NCBI RefSeq assembly: GCF_013282095.1
Contig: NZ_BLTJ01000001.1
Span: forward strand, 62,001-126,000
DNA: 64,000 nt
Source: Enterocloster alcoholdehydrogenati
GTDB taxonomy: Bacteria > Bacillota > Clostridia > Lachnospirales > Lachnospiraceae
Direction: 5' to 3'
In this document: piece by piece, positions 18,670 through 26,688 of the stretch
Numbering within the stretch: position 1 is the first letter of the stretch
Layout of the letters: the number at the start of each line of letters is the position of its first letter
Notes under the pieces: model-generated
Told to the model about the DNA's origin: nothing
Databases searched by the model: none
Seen by the model: the letters and a program-made list of their open reading frames with translations, nothing else
Made by a program: the position numbers and the translations under genes

Positions 18670-18828
18670 ATGAAAGACAAAGAGTATTCCGGTAATTTCT
18701 ACGAAGCAGACAAAGTGGAGGAACTGCCGGATGAGTGCCCTAACTGCCTGTATCAGAAAAAAGATATCCAAAAAGGGGTAGAGGAGTGCCCCAACTGCCA
18801 TTATAAACCCACAAAAAAGAGTGATTAA
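18670..18828 (+). CDS. Small zinc-ribbon-like protein, 52 residues
   Basis: This short gene has a strong ribosome site (AAGGAGG) and its own promoter and terminator, which support it despite the small size. It encodes 52 residues, acidic at the N-terminus, with two CPNC motifs at residues 23-26 and 40-43, spaced as in a rubredoxin-like or zinc-ribbon knuckle pair. I do not know its role. It sits between peroxiredoxin and GlcG/HbpS genes, which could hint at metal or redox handling. Confidence 0.75.
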   Translation: MKDKEYSGNFYEADKVEELPDECPNCLYQKKDIQKGVEECPNCHYKPTKKSD

Positions 18829-18873
18829 ACATAAGAATGCCGCCGGATCCGTCTGGCGGCATTCTTATGTTTT
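18827..18873. terminator. Strong bidirectional terminator
   Basis: An 18-bp perfect stem (starting AAACATAAGAATGCCGCC) has a 10-base loop and ends in TTTT. It overlaps the last codon of the zinc-ribbon gene and lies just beyond the end of the convergent GlcG/HbpS-type gene. Confidence 0.92.
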
Positions 18874-18877
18874 CCTG

Positions 18878-19339
18878 TCAGGTCTCCTGTTTTATTGCAT
18901 ACTCGGCCACGGCTGTATCCTGTTCGGCGGTCCCCCCGGATACGCCTAAACCGCCGATACACCGTCCGTTTACCATGATCGGCACACCTCCTCCGAAAAG
19001 GCAGAACCGTCCGGGATGCGTATTTTGCAGACCATAAAGTGCTTCTCCAGGAAGGATCATCTTTGCGGCATCCTTGGTTGAGCATCGCAGTGCGGCCGCA
19101 GTATATGCCTTGGATTGTGAAACCGCAATACTGGCTAAAAGCGAATCGTCCATTCGGTGAAATGCTATCAGATTTCCGCCTTCATCCACCACAGATATAG
19201 CCATTGGAACCTGTATCTCCAATGACATCTGTTCGGCGCGCCGTATCATTTCCAGTGCTTTCTGCAGTCCTAAACGCTCCTGCCTTAAAACCCCGGCAAC
19301 CGCCGAGGCAATAGCGTGGATTTCATTTGAATGTTCCAT
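18878..19339 (-). CDS. GlcG/HbpS-type (PduO C-terminal-like) protein
   Basis: This 153-residue protein belongs to the heme-degrading/HbpS-GlcG family (the domain also found at the C-terminus of PduO). Typical segments are VPMAISVVDEGGNLIAFHRMD, SKAYTAAAL and FGGGVPIM near the end. Family members bind heme or small flavin-like ligands; others accompany diol or glycyl-radical microcompartments. The start is the ATG with GAGGAGG seven bases upstream; an earlier ATG lies in that site. It is divergent from eutS and shares its regulatory region. Confidence 0.82.
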   Translation of the reverse strand: MEHSNEIHAIASAVAGVLRQERLGLQKALEMIRRAEQMSLEIQVPMAISVVDEGGNLIAFHRMDDSLLASIAVSQSKAYTAAALRCSTKDAAKMILPGEALYGLQNTHPGRFCLFGGGVPIMVNGRCIGGLGVSGGTAEQDTAVAEYAIKQET

Positions 19340-19402
19340 CTCAAACCTCCTCACAAAACAGTATTGATTATTTTTTTACGCTGTCCTGAACCGTTATATT
19401 TT

Positions 19403-19431
19403 ATTATAGAAGAAATCTCATGCGAATACAA
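19403..19431 (-). promoter_or_regulatory. Promoter of the GlcG/HbpS-type gene
   Basis: On the minus strand TTGTAT, 17 bp, TATAAT is a good sigma-A promoter about 65 bases before the gene. A weaker inverted copy (E) of the shared upstream element (GGATTCTTCAATTTTTTAGG on the minus strand, 19462-19443) lies 54 bp from this -10. Confidence 0.7.
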
Positions 19432-19485
19432 TGACACGAACGCCTAAAAAATTGAAGAATCCAATCCCTTTTCGCCAGGAGAGAA

Positions 19486-19554
19486 AATGGTTTGGATTTT
19501 ACATAAAATCCGTCTGTCTATTGCTAAACCAAATCCTCGGACGAATGTTAAAAT
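19486..19554 (+). promoter_or_regulatory. Conserved upstream element and promoter of eutS-eutP (copy C)
   Basis: AATGGTTTGGATTTTACAT shares 15 bases (GTTTGGATTTT, A or G, CAT) with copy B. It also forms a perfect palindrome, GGATTTT-ACAT-AAAATCC, at 19494-19511. An extended -10 (TGT plus TAAAAT, 19549-19554) lies 55 bp from the GG. There is no -35. Confidence 0.7.
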
Positions 19555-19617
19555 GATTGTAACTGTTCAAAACGGCGGGAAAACAGCTTTAGTTTAATAT
19601 GAAAGGCGGAGCAAGGG

Positions 19618-19998
19618 ATGGAGATAAAAAAATGGAATGGCAGTCAGGAAGATTTAATGCGGATTATCCAGGAATCCGTGCCGGGAAAACAAATTACAAT
19701 GGCTCACATCATCGCCAGTCCTGACGAAATTATCTATAAAAAGCTGGGGCTGGATCCCAAAGTAGATTATCATCGCCTGGCCATCGGCGTTCTTACTTTG
19801 ACCCCCAGCGAAACAGCTATCATAGCGGCGGATCTTGCAATAAAGGCTTCTGCGATTGAAATTGGTTTTATTGACCGTTTCAGCGGGACCTTAATTATTA
19901 CCGGGACTATATCCGATGTAAACATTGCATTTGAACGCATCCTGGCATACGCGGCATCTGAACTGGGTTTTAATGTCTGCCGCATTACGAAAGCCTGA
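19618..19998 (+). CDS. eutS: BMC shell protein, EutS/PduU type
   Basis: This 126-residue protein is a circularly permuted BMC-domain hexamer subunit. The N-terminal strand region (KQITMAHIIASPDEIIYKKLG) precedes the conserved AIGVLTLTPSETAIIAADLAIKA helix-strand core, and the C-terminus matches EutS/PduU. It would form part of the microcompartment shell, probably a minor facet protein with a beta-barrel pore cap. It is the first gene of a short operon with eutP and a DJ-1/PfpI protein. Confidence 0.93.
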   Translation: MEIKKWNGSQEDLMRIIQESVPGKQITMAHIIASPDEIIYKKLGLDPKVDYHRLAIGVLTLTPSETAIIAADLAIKASAIEIGFIDRFSGTLIITGTISDVNIAFERILAYAASELGFNVCRITKA

Positions 19999-20019
19999 AA
20001 GGATCGTGATAAAGATATT

Positions 20020-20490
20020 ATGAAGAAAATTATGCTGGTAGGACGCAGCGGAGCCGGAAAAACAACTTTGACCCAGGCGCTTAAAGGAAAAAAGATCACA
20101 TATCATAAAACGCAATACATTAACCATTATGATGTAATCATTGATACGCCGGGGGAATATGCAGAAAACAAGACCCTGGCCAGGGCGCTGATCCTCTACT
20201 CCTATGAGGCGGATGTCATAGGACTCCTGATGAGTGCGGTAGAGGATTATTCACTGTATAGTCCTAATATTGTTTCCATGGCTACCAGAGAGGTCATTGG
20301 AATCGTAACGCAGATTGATAAAGCGGAAGCAAGGACGGATCTGGCCACCATGTGGTTAGAACTGTGCGGCTGCAAAAAAATTTTTTATGTGAGTTCAGTT
20401 ACCGGACAGGGGGTAGGCGATATCTTGGAATATCTTCGCCAGGACGGAGATGTTCTTCCCTGGGATATAAAAAAGGAGGTACAGGAATGA
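20020..20490 (+). CDS. eutP: EutP/PduV-type small GTPase-like protein
   Basis: This 156-residue protein has the P-loop GRSGAGKTT at residues 8-16, the DTPGEY switch II motif and a TQIDKA version of the NKxD motif, as in EutP/PduV. PduV is known to associate with the outside of Pdu microcompartments and to affect their placement; enzymatic role is debated (GTPase or acyl kinase activity has been proposed for EutP). It lies between eutS and the PfpI gene, overlapping the latter's start by four bases. Confidence 0.92.
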   Translation: MKKIMLVGRSGAGKTTLTQALKGKKITYHKTQYINHYDVIIDTPGEYAENKTLARALILYSYEADVIGLLMSAVEDYSLYSPNIVSMATREVIGIVTQIDKAEARTDLATMWLELCGCKKIFYVSSVTGQGVGDILEYLRQDGDVLPWDIKKEVQE

Positions 20491-21059
20491 AATATGTGCT
20501 TATGCTGGCAGGCGACTACACAGAAGATTATGAGGTCATGGTGCCTTTCCAGGCTCTTAAGATGGCTGGTGCAGAGGTGGATGTGGTCTGCCCCGACAAA
20601 CGGAAAGGAGATACGATCAAAACAGCGATCCACGATTTTGAAGGCGATCAGACGTATTCTGAAAAGCCGGGGCATAATTTCCTGCTAAACGCATCGTTTG
20701 ATTATTTAAAGCTGGACCGATATGACGGGCTGTTTCTCACCGGCGGAAGGGCGCCGGAATATTTGCGTCTGGACAGCCGGGTGATCGATCTTGTCCGTTT
20801 TTTCATGGACCTGAATAAACCGGTAGCTGCAATCTGCCATGGAGTCCAGATTCTAACGGCTGCGGATGTGCTGAAAGGGAAAACCGTAACGGCTTACCCG
20901 GCTGTTAAGCCGGAGGTTCTGGCAGCGGGCGCTGTCTTTGCAGAAAAGGAGCCCTATGAAGCCGTTGTATGCGGAAATCTTGTCACTTCTCCCGCATGGC
21001 CCGGAAACGCAGAACTGTTAAAAGGTTTCCTAAAGCTTTTAGGGATTACCTTTGCCTGA
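20487..21059 (+). CDS. DJ-1/PfpI family protein
   Basis: This 190-residue protein has the nucleophile elbow with C117 (AAICHGVQ) and an acidic residue at the usual N-terminal site (AGDYTEDYE). Family members act as glyoxalase III, deglycase or chaperone-like proteins; the BMC context suggests scavenging of reactive aldehydes or their adducts, which is inference. The start is the ATG that overlaps the eutP stop, with AAAGGAGG upstream; longer frames running into eutP are not real. Confidence 0.88.
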   Translation: MKYVLMLAGDYTEDYEVMVPFQALKMAGAEVDVVCPDKRKGDTIKTAIHDFEGDQTYSEKPGHNFLLNASFDYLKLDRYDGLFLTGGRAPEYLRLDSRVIDLVRFFMDLNKPVAAICHGVQILTAADVLKGKTVTAYPAVKPEVLAAGAVFAEKEPYEAVVCGNLVTSPAWPGNAELLKGFLKLLGITFA

Positions 21060-21065
21060 AACACA

Positions 21066-21134
21066 AAAAGTTTGGATTTTGCATTTTTTACGTTTTAATA
21101 ATATGCCCGTTTTTAATGGTAAATATTGTATGAT
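21066..21134 (+). promoter_or_regulatory. Conserved upstream element and promoter of the dehydratase operon (copy B)
   Basis: The 38-bp element at 21066-21103 contains TTTGGATTTTGCATTTTTTA and then CGTTTTAATAATA, matching copy A at 31 of 38 positions. It ends exactly 25 bp before TATGAT (21129-21134), the same spacing as copy A. A second possible -10 (TAAATA, 21120-21125) is weaker. No -35 is visible. The element starts seven bases after the stop of the PfpI gene. Confidence 0.7.
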
Positions 21135-21216
21135 GAAACAGAGAGGGGTACGGGGCTGATCCTTGATCCTGGTTATTCCTTTGGATTCAGAAAACTATTT
21201 ATAAAGGAGGATGTTT

Positions 21217-23754
21217 ATGTTAGCAAAAGGGTTTACAGAGCCTACCGAGAGAGTAAAGCGACTGAAAAGAGCAATTGTGGATGCTGTTCCATATGTTGAG
21301 TCTGAAAGAGCGGTACTGGTAACAGAGTCCTACAAGGAGACAGAGGGGCTGTCTCCCATTATGAGACGCGCAAAAGCGGCTGAAAAGATTTTTAACAATC
21401 TGCCTGTCACTATCCATGATGACGAGTTAATCGTAGGTTCTATCACAAAGAATCTGCGTTCCACGGAAATATGCCCTGAGTTTTCTTATGACTGGGTTGA
21501 AAAGGAATTTGATACCATGGGCAGCAGAATGGCAGATCCCTTCCAGATTCCAAAGGAAACAGCGGATGAACTTCGCGAGGCATTTAAATATTGGGAAGGC
21601 AAGACTACAAGCGCTCTGGCCGATTCTTATATGTCAAAAGAAACAAAGGACTGCATCGCTAACGGCGTATTTACCGTAGGTAATTATTTCTACGGCGGCG
21701 TAGGCCATGTATGCGTTGATTACGGCAAGGTTCTTAATATCGGTTTTACCGGAATTATTAAACAGGTAATTGATGCCATGGAAAAACTTGACACCAGTGA
21801 TCCTGAATATATCAAGAAGAAAAACTTCTATGAAGCAGTCGTTATTACATACACTGCTGCCATCAATTTTGCACACCGCTATGCTGCAAAAGCAAGAGAG
21901 TTGGCGTCTGTATGCCCGGATCCTGCAAGAAAGGCTGAACTGCTCCAGATTGCATCCAACTGCGACAGAGTTCCGGAGCGGGGAGCAACCAACTTCTACG
22001 AAGCGTGTCAGGCATTCTGGTTCGTACAGATCCTTCTGCAGATTGAAGCAAACGGCCACTCAATCTCCCCAGGCCGCTTTGATCAGTATATGTATCCGTT
22101 CCTGAAGGCAGATACTGGAATCTCCAAAGAATTTGCTCAGGAATTAGTAGACTGTATCTGGGTGAAATTAAATGATGTAAACAAAACCCGTGATGAGGTA
22201 TCCGCTCAGGCGTTTGCCGGTTATGCAGTGTTCCAGAACCTGATTGTAGGCGGACAGACAGAGGACGGTCTCGATGCTACCAATGATGTTTCCTATATGT
22301 GCATGGAGGCAGTCGCCCATGTACAGCTGCCTGCACCGTCCTTCTCCATCCGTGTCCATCAGAATACGCCGGATGAATTTCTGTACAGGGCCTGTGAAGT
22401 AACCCGTTTAGGACTGGGTGTTCCCGCCATGTATAACGATGAAGTTATTATTCCCGCCCTGTGCAACCGGGGTGTGTCTCTGGCAGACGCAAGAAGCTAC
22501 TGCATTATTGGCTGTGTAGAGCCTCAGTGCCCCCATAAGACAGAGGGATGGCATGACGCTGCTTTCTTCAATATCGCAAAGGTGCTTGAGATCACTCTGA
22601 ACAATGGTAAGGTAGGGGACAAGCAGTTGGGGCCGGTGACAGGCGATATGACTTCCTTTACCTGTCTGGAAGATATATTTGAAGCATATAAAAAGCAGAT
22701 GGAATATTTTGTATACCATCTGGCTGAGGCGGATAACTGTGTTGATTTCGCACACGCAGAACGCGCTCCGCTTCCTTTCCTCTCTGCATTAGTTGATGAC
22801 TGTATCGGAAGAGGAAAGAGCGTTCAGGAGGGCGGCGCTATTTATAACTTTACCGGCCCTCAGGCGTTCGGCGTTGCAGATTCCGGCGATTCATTATGTG
22901 CGATCAAGAAGCACGTATTTGAGAGCGGAGAAGTAACCATGGCTCAGTTAAAGGAAGCGCTGGCTAATAACTTCGGCTATTCCTGCGGTACTGCTAACGC
23001 TGCCTCTGTCTCTGGCTGTACGGACGAGGAAAGAATTTACGAGGCTGTAAAGAAGATCCTCAGCAACAATGGCTCTATCAATCTGGCGGAGCTTCAGTCT
23101 CAGCTGACAGCACAGACAATCGCGCCCTCTGCGCCTTCCTGCAGTCAGTCTGATTATGCAAATATCAGGAGAATCATGGGAAACACACCATGGTACGGCA
23201 ATGATATTGACGAAGTAGATATGATTGCCAGACGCTGCGGACAGATTTACTCTTATGAAGTAGAAAAGTATAAGAACCCAAGAGGCGGACAGTTCCAGGC
23301 CGGATGCTATCCTGTATCGGCCAATGTCCTCTTTGGAAAAGACGTTGCAGCGCTTCCTGACGGCAGACTTGCAAAAACACCTCTGGCAGACGGCGTATCT
23401 CCAAGGCAGGGTATGGACACTAACGGCCCCACCGCAGCTGCAATGTCCGTAGCGAAACTGGATCATGCAAATTATTCCAACGGTACTCTGTACAATCAGA
23501 AATTCCTTCCATCCGCACTGGCGGGAGATGAGGGTCTGATGAGATTTGCATCGGTTGTGCGCTCTTACTTTGACCATAAGGGAATGCACGTACAGTTTAA
23601 CGTTATTGACAAGGAAACTCTGCTGGCTGCTCAGGCTCATCCGGAGCAGTATAAAGATCTGGTCGTCCGCGTAGCTGGCTACAGTGCACAGTTTACCGTA
23701 CTTGCTAAGGAAGTACAGGATGATATTATCAGCCGTACCGAGCAGACGTTCTGA
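21217..23754 (+). CDS. Diol-dehydratase-type glycyl radical enzyme
   Basis: This 845-residue enzyme is the signature enzyme of the microcompartment. It most likely removes water from 1,2-propanediol (or glycerol) to give the aldehyde, without B12. Its residues coincide with those named in Clostridium butyricum glycerol dehydratase: H164, H281 and S282 (NGHS), C433 and E435 (GCVEP) and D447 (GWHDAAFFN). The glycyl radical is G821 in RVAGY. Choline lyase is unlikely because that enzyme has a different sequence after GCVEP and a FAGYQPF loop (here FAGYAVF). Relative to glycerol dehydratase the extra 58 residues form one insert, about 590-648. No N-terminal extension is present. The start is the second ATG, with AAAGGAGG at the right distance. 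Propanediol versus glycerol is not settled by sequence; the PocR-type sensor favours propanediol. Confidence 0.9.
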   Translation: MLAKGFTEPTERVKRLKRAIVDAVPYVESERAVLVTESYKETEGLSPIMRRAKAAEKIFNNLPVTIHDDELIVGSITKNLRSTEICPEFSYDWVEKEFDTMGSRMADPFQIPKETADELREAFKYWEGKTTSALADSYMSKETKDCIANGVFTVGNYFYGGVGHVCVDYGKVLNIGFTGIIKQVIDAMEKLDTSDPEYIKKKNFYEAVVITYTAAINFAHRYAAKARELASVCPDPARKAELLQIASNCDRVPERGATNFYEACQAFWFVQILLQIEANGHSISPGRFDQYMYPFLKADTGISKEFAQELVDCIWVKLNDVNKTRDEVSAQAFAGYAVFQNLIVGGQTEDGLDATNDVSYMCMEAVAHVQLPAPSFSIRVHQNTPDEFLYRACEVTRLGLGVPAMYNDEVIIPALCNRGVSLADARSYCIIGCVEPQCPHKTEGWHDAAFFNIAKVLEITLNNGKVGDKQLGPVTGDMTSFTCLEDIFEAYKKQMEYFVYHLAEADNCVDFAHAERAPLPFLSALVDDCIGRGKSVQEGGAIYNFTGPQAFGVADSGDSLCAIKKHVFESGEVTMAQLKEALANNFGYSCGTANAASVSGCTDEERIYEAVKKILSNNGSINLAELQSQLTAQTIAPSAPSCSQSDYANIRRIMGNTPWYGNDIDEVDMIARRCGQIYSYEVEKYKNPRGGQFQAGCYPVSANVLFGKDVAALPDGRLAKTPLADGVSPRQGMDTNGPTAAAMSVAKLDHANYSNGTLYNQKFLPSALAGDEGLMRFASVVRSYFDHKGMHVQFNVIDKETLLAAQAHPEQYKDLVVRVAGYSAQFTVLAKEVQDDIISRTEQTF

Positions 23755-23790
23755 TTTTTATCTCATGTATCAGGATGAAGGGAGTCTGGC

Positions 23791-24708
23791 ATGGATTCAA
23801 TCAATTATAATTTAACGGGAACCGTATTTGATATACAGAGATTTTCCCTGCATGACGGGCCAGGAATCCGTACCATCGTATTTTTAAAGGGCTGTCCTCT
23901 CTCATGCCAGTGGTGCAGCAATCCTGAATCACAAAGCGTAAAGCCTGTTGTTATGTATAAAAGGGATGACTGCCTCCATTGCGGCCGCTGTATAACGGCC
24001 TGCAAAAGGGGGGCAATCAGTCCCCAAAATAAAACATGGATTGACCGCGGGGGATGCAGCGGCTGCGGCGAATGTGTAAATGCGTGTCCCGGAGGAGCTC
24101 TGGTGCTTAAGGGAAGGATCATGACCGTTCAGCAGGTGATTTGTGAACTCAAAAAGGATGCTACTACATATCGCCGGTCCGGCGGAGGGATCACTTTATC
24201 CGGCGGCGAACCGTTGATGCAGTATGAATTTGCTTCTGAGCTTTTACAGGCCTGTAAAGGTCAGGGATGGAATACAGCCATTGAAACAACCGGTATCGGC
24301 AGCGCCGAGGCGGTGGAACGCGTGATACCTTATGTGGATACAGTTCTTCTGGATATTAAACATACAGACAGAGATATACACAAAATGTATACTGGCGGAA
24401 CGAATGAGCTGGTTTTAAAAAATGCTCCCCGTATCAGTCAGATATCCAGCACAGTTGTCCGCGTTCCGGTCATTCCCGGTTTTAATTATTCCGTAGAAGC
24501 AATCCGCAGGATTGCAGAATATGCAAAGACACTGACAGGAGTGAGAACAATACATTTACTGCCATATCATTCGTTTGGTGAGAATAAATATGGCCTTATG
24601 GGAAAGGAATATCAGCTGACCCACATCAAACCTCTGCATCCGGAAGATCTGGAGGAATGCAAAGCTGCCGTCGAAAGCTGCGGCCTTCAATGCATCATTG
24701 GCGGCTGA
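23791..24708 (+). CDS. Glycyl radical enzyme activase (radical SAM)
   Basis: This 305-residue radical SAM protein installs the glycyl radical on the upstream dehydratase. The SAM-binding 4Fe4S motif is C35-C39-C42 (GCPLSCQWC). It is followed by two ferredoxin motifs (CLHCGRCITAC and CSGCGECVNAC), then the SAM-handling SGGEPL. This architecture is normal for the glycerol/propanediol/choline activases. It is 36 bases downstream of its substrate gene. It consumes SAM, which explains the SAM synthetase gene later in the operon. Confidence 0.95.
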   Translation: MDSINYNLTGTVFDIQRFSLHDGPGIRTIVFLKGCPLSCQWCSNPESQSVKPVVMYKRDDCLHCGRCITACKRGAISPQNKTWIDRGGCSGCGECVNACPGGALVLKGRIMTVQQVICELKKDATTYRRSGGGITLSGGEPLMQYEFASELLQACKGQGWNTAIETTGIGSAEAVERVIPYVDTVLLDIKHTDRDIHKMYTGGTNELVLKNAPRISQISSTVVRVPVIPGFNYSVEAIRRIAEYAKTLTGVRTIHLLPYHSFGENKYGLMGKEYQLTHIKPLHPEDLEECKAAVESCGLQCIIGG

Positions 24709-24736
24709 AAGATAATTTAAGAATGGAGGAAGAATA

Positions 24737-25531
24737 ATGGATCAACAGTTAATTGAGAAAGTAATGAAGCAGGTTTCTGATGAGTTAGGTCTTAAGCCCG
24801 CTGAGACAGCAGCCGATACAGCTTCAGCCGCTGCATCAAACAGCGGAATCGGACTTACAGAATTTGTAGGCACCGCAATCGGGGATACCATTGGCCTTGT
24901 GATCGCAAGCGTAGATCCCATGCTGGTTGATATTATGAAATTGGGCAAATACCGATCCATCGGTATTATCGGCGGAAGAGTTGGCGCCGGCCCCCAGATC
25001 TGGGCAGTAGACGAGGCAGTAAAAGCTACCAATACAGAGATTATTTCTGTAGAACTCCCAAGAGATACCAAGGGAGGCGCCGGACACGGCAGCTTAATCT
25101 ATATCGGCGCTGACGATGTATCTGATGCAAGAAGAGCCGTTGAGATTGCCCTTCAGGTACTTCCCAAATATTTTGGAGATGTATATGGAAATGATGCTGG
25201 CCATCTTGAATTTCAGTATACGGCAAGAGCCAGCTACTGTCTTGAAAAGGCATTTGGCGCTCCTCTTGGAAGAGCGTTCGGCATGACCTGTGCGGGACCG
25301 GCGGCCATTGGCACCGTCCTTGCAGATATTGCCGTAAAGGCTGCTAACGTAGAGGTGGTTGGCTACAGCTCGCCTTCTCACGGCACCAGCTATTCAAACG
25401 AGGTGATTCTCACATTCACCGGTGATTCCGGCGCTGTAAGACAGGCTGTAAAGGCTGCAATCGAAGCTGGCAAAAAAATGTTAGGCGCATTGGGAGATGA
25501 ACCTAAATCTACAACAACTCCATATATCTGA
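24737..25531 (+). CDS. BMC-T shell protein, PduB type
   Basis: This 264-residue protein contains two BMC domains in tandem and forms pseudohexameric trimers in the shell. The first domain has EFVGTAIGDTIGLVIASVD; the second begins near residue 160. The N-terminal about 35 residues form an amphipathic helix (IEKVMKQVSDELGLK) and an Ala/Ser-rich linker, like the PduB N-terminus that tethers cargo to the shell. It is the first and probably most abundant shell gene in the operon. Confidence 0.9.
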   Translation: MDQQLIEKVMKQVSDELGLKPAETAADTASAAASNSGIGLTEFVGTAIGDTIGLVIASVDPMLVDIMKLGKYRSIGIIGGRVGAGPQIWAVDEAVKATNTEIISVELPRDTKGGAGHGSLIYIGADDVSDARRAVEIALQVLPKYFGDVYGNDAGHLEFQYTARASYCLEKAFGAPLGRAFGMTCAGPAAIGTVLADIAVKAANVEVVGYSSPSHGTSYSNEVILTFTGDSGAVRQAVKAAIEAGKKMLGALGDEPKSTTTPYI

Positions 25532-25574
25532 AAAAGTGCAGGTAAAGAAACAAATCCATTAAGGAGGTTCTGAT

Positions 25575-25853
25575 ATGAATGCAGATGCATTAGGCATGGT
25601 TGAGACAAAAGGGCTGGTTGGCGCGATTGAAGCGGCAGACGCCATGGTAAAAGCGGCTAATGTAACATTGGTGGGATATGAAAAAATCGGCTCCGGCCTG
25701 GTTACTGTTATGGTGAGAGGCGATGTGGGCGCTGTCAAAGCAGCTACGGATGCGGGTGCAGCTTCCGCGGCCGCAGTGGGCGAGGTAGTATCTACCCACG
25801 TTATCCCACGTCCGCATACAGATGTTGAAAAAATTCTTCCACATCTTGAATAA
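25575..25853 (+). CDS. BMC-H shell protein, PduA/PduJ type (paralogue 1)
   Basis: This 92-residue protein is a canonical hexameric facet tile: [45 protein letters not shown] and the [11 protein letters not shown] end. It differs from a second copy encoded at 30166-30444 at only about 15 positions, so they can probably co-assemble. AAGGAGG precedes the ATG. A strong hairpin lies 40 bases after its stop. Confidence 0.96.
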   Translation: MNADALGMVETKGLVGAIEAADAMVKAANVTLVGYEKIGSGLVTVMVRGDVGAVKAATDAGAASAAAVGEVVSTHVIPRPHTDVEKILPHLE

Positions 25854-25892
25854 CAGCGGCAGACAGAACGCGGGACTGTCAGCGGCAGAAAC

Positions 25893-25929
25893 GGGGGATT
25901 CCCTTATCCGTTGGATAGGGGAATTCTTT
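25893..25929 (+). terminator. Strong intra-operon hairpin after the first BMC-H gene
   Basis: GATTCCCTTATCC pairs with GGATAGGGGAATT (wobbles only) around a three-base loop, extending to about 14 bp, followed by CTTTG. The T-run is short, so it may only partly terminate or protect the upstream RNA. It would set higher levels for the dehydratase, activase and main shell proteins than for the genes after it. Confidence 0.6.
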
Positions 25930-25946
25930 GAAACGAGGTGAATAAA

Positions 25947-26669
25947 ATGCATATCAGCGAGGAGTATTTAAAGGAGCTGGTACTGCGTATCCTAAAAGAG
26001 CTGGATGGAAACAACAGGCAGAAGATATATATGATATGTCTGGATTCTTGGCGCGGCGAGTATGAAGAACTGCTGAAGCAGCTAAGGGATTCTAAGGAAT
26101 ATTATGTATGTACCGTCATTCCCGATGACTGGAAAGGCACCGAGTATGAGCGCAGGCTCAGCGCGTTTGGCTCCTGCTGTCAGGTTATATTCCGTTCCCA
26201 GGCAAATCCCTGTGATCTGGAGCAGTCAATCAGCTTTTTCCCCATTATTTCCAAAGACATTCTTTCAAAGACAGCGCTCTGTATCAGTGATACCTATGAA
26301 ACCTCATGGATCGCCGACTGCATGGAAGCAGGAGGAAGGATCATCTTTCTCCGTTCCGGGATTCCAAGATTTTCCGGCAGAGAAAAGCCGGCCTATGTAA
26401 ATCGGATTATGAGTTATTACAGGCAGGTACTGGAATATGGAATTGAGATCTGCAGTCATGAGGAATTAAAAAGCGGCCGGATGTTCCAAAATGAGCCCGT
26501 TTGCTCTACGCCCTCCCCACAGGAGGCGCCAAAAAGCAGAAAACGGATCATAACGGCGTCTAATGTGGAGAGTCTGGCTTCAGACGGAATTTTATATGTA
26601 CAACCGGATGATATTGTTACAGACTTGGCCAAAGACAGGGCAAAATTTTTGAACATTATATTAAAATGA
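25947..26669 (+). CDS. BMC-associated flavoprotein-like protein
   Basis: This 240-residue protein is not a known enzyme by clear motif. Its middle part (FPIISKDILSKTALCISD, then a segment ending EAGGRIIFLRSG) resembles the flavoprotein fold found in many glycyl-radical and Eut/Pdu loci, but the flavin site is not obvious. The N-terminus is an amphipathic helix (ISEEYLKELVLRILKELD) like PduL and the second aldehyde dehydrogenase here, suggesting encapsulation. The last 40 residues (DDIVTDLAKDRAKFLNI) match the conserved tail of PduO/EutQ-type BMC proteins. The ATG follows GAGGTG. Confidence 0.6.
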   Translation: MHISEEYLKELVLRILKELDGNNRQKIYMICLDSWRGEYEELLKQLRDSKEYYVCTVIPDDWKGTEYERRLSAFGSCCQVIFRSQANPCDLEQSISFFPIISKDILSKTALCISDTYETSWIADCMEAGGRIIFLRSGIPRFSGREKPAYVNRIMSYYRQVLEYGIEICSHEELKSGRMFQNEPVCSTPSPQEAPKSRKRIITASNVESLASDGILYVQPDDIVTDLAKDRAKFLNIILK

Positions 26670-26688
26670 CAGATTGTGAGGTGACAGG

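Noticed and set aside
21217-23754. Choline trimethylamine-lyase (CutC) as the identity of the glycyl radical enzyme
   Set aside because: The length and gene order look Cut-like, but the FAGYQPF loop and the Thr/Tyr after GCVEP known from CutC are not there, whereas the glycerol/propanediol dehydratase residues all match by number.
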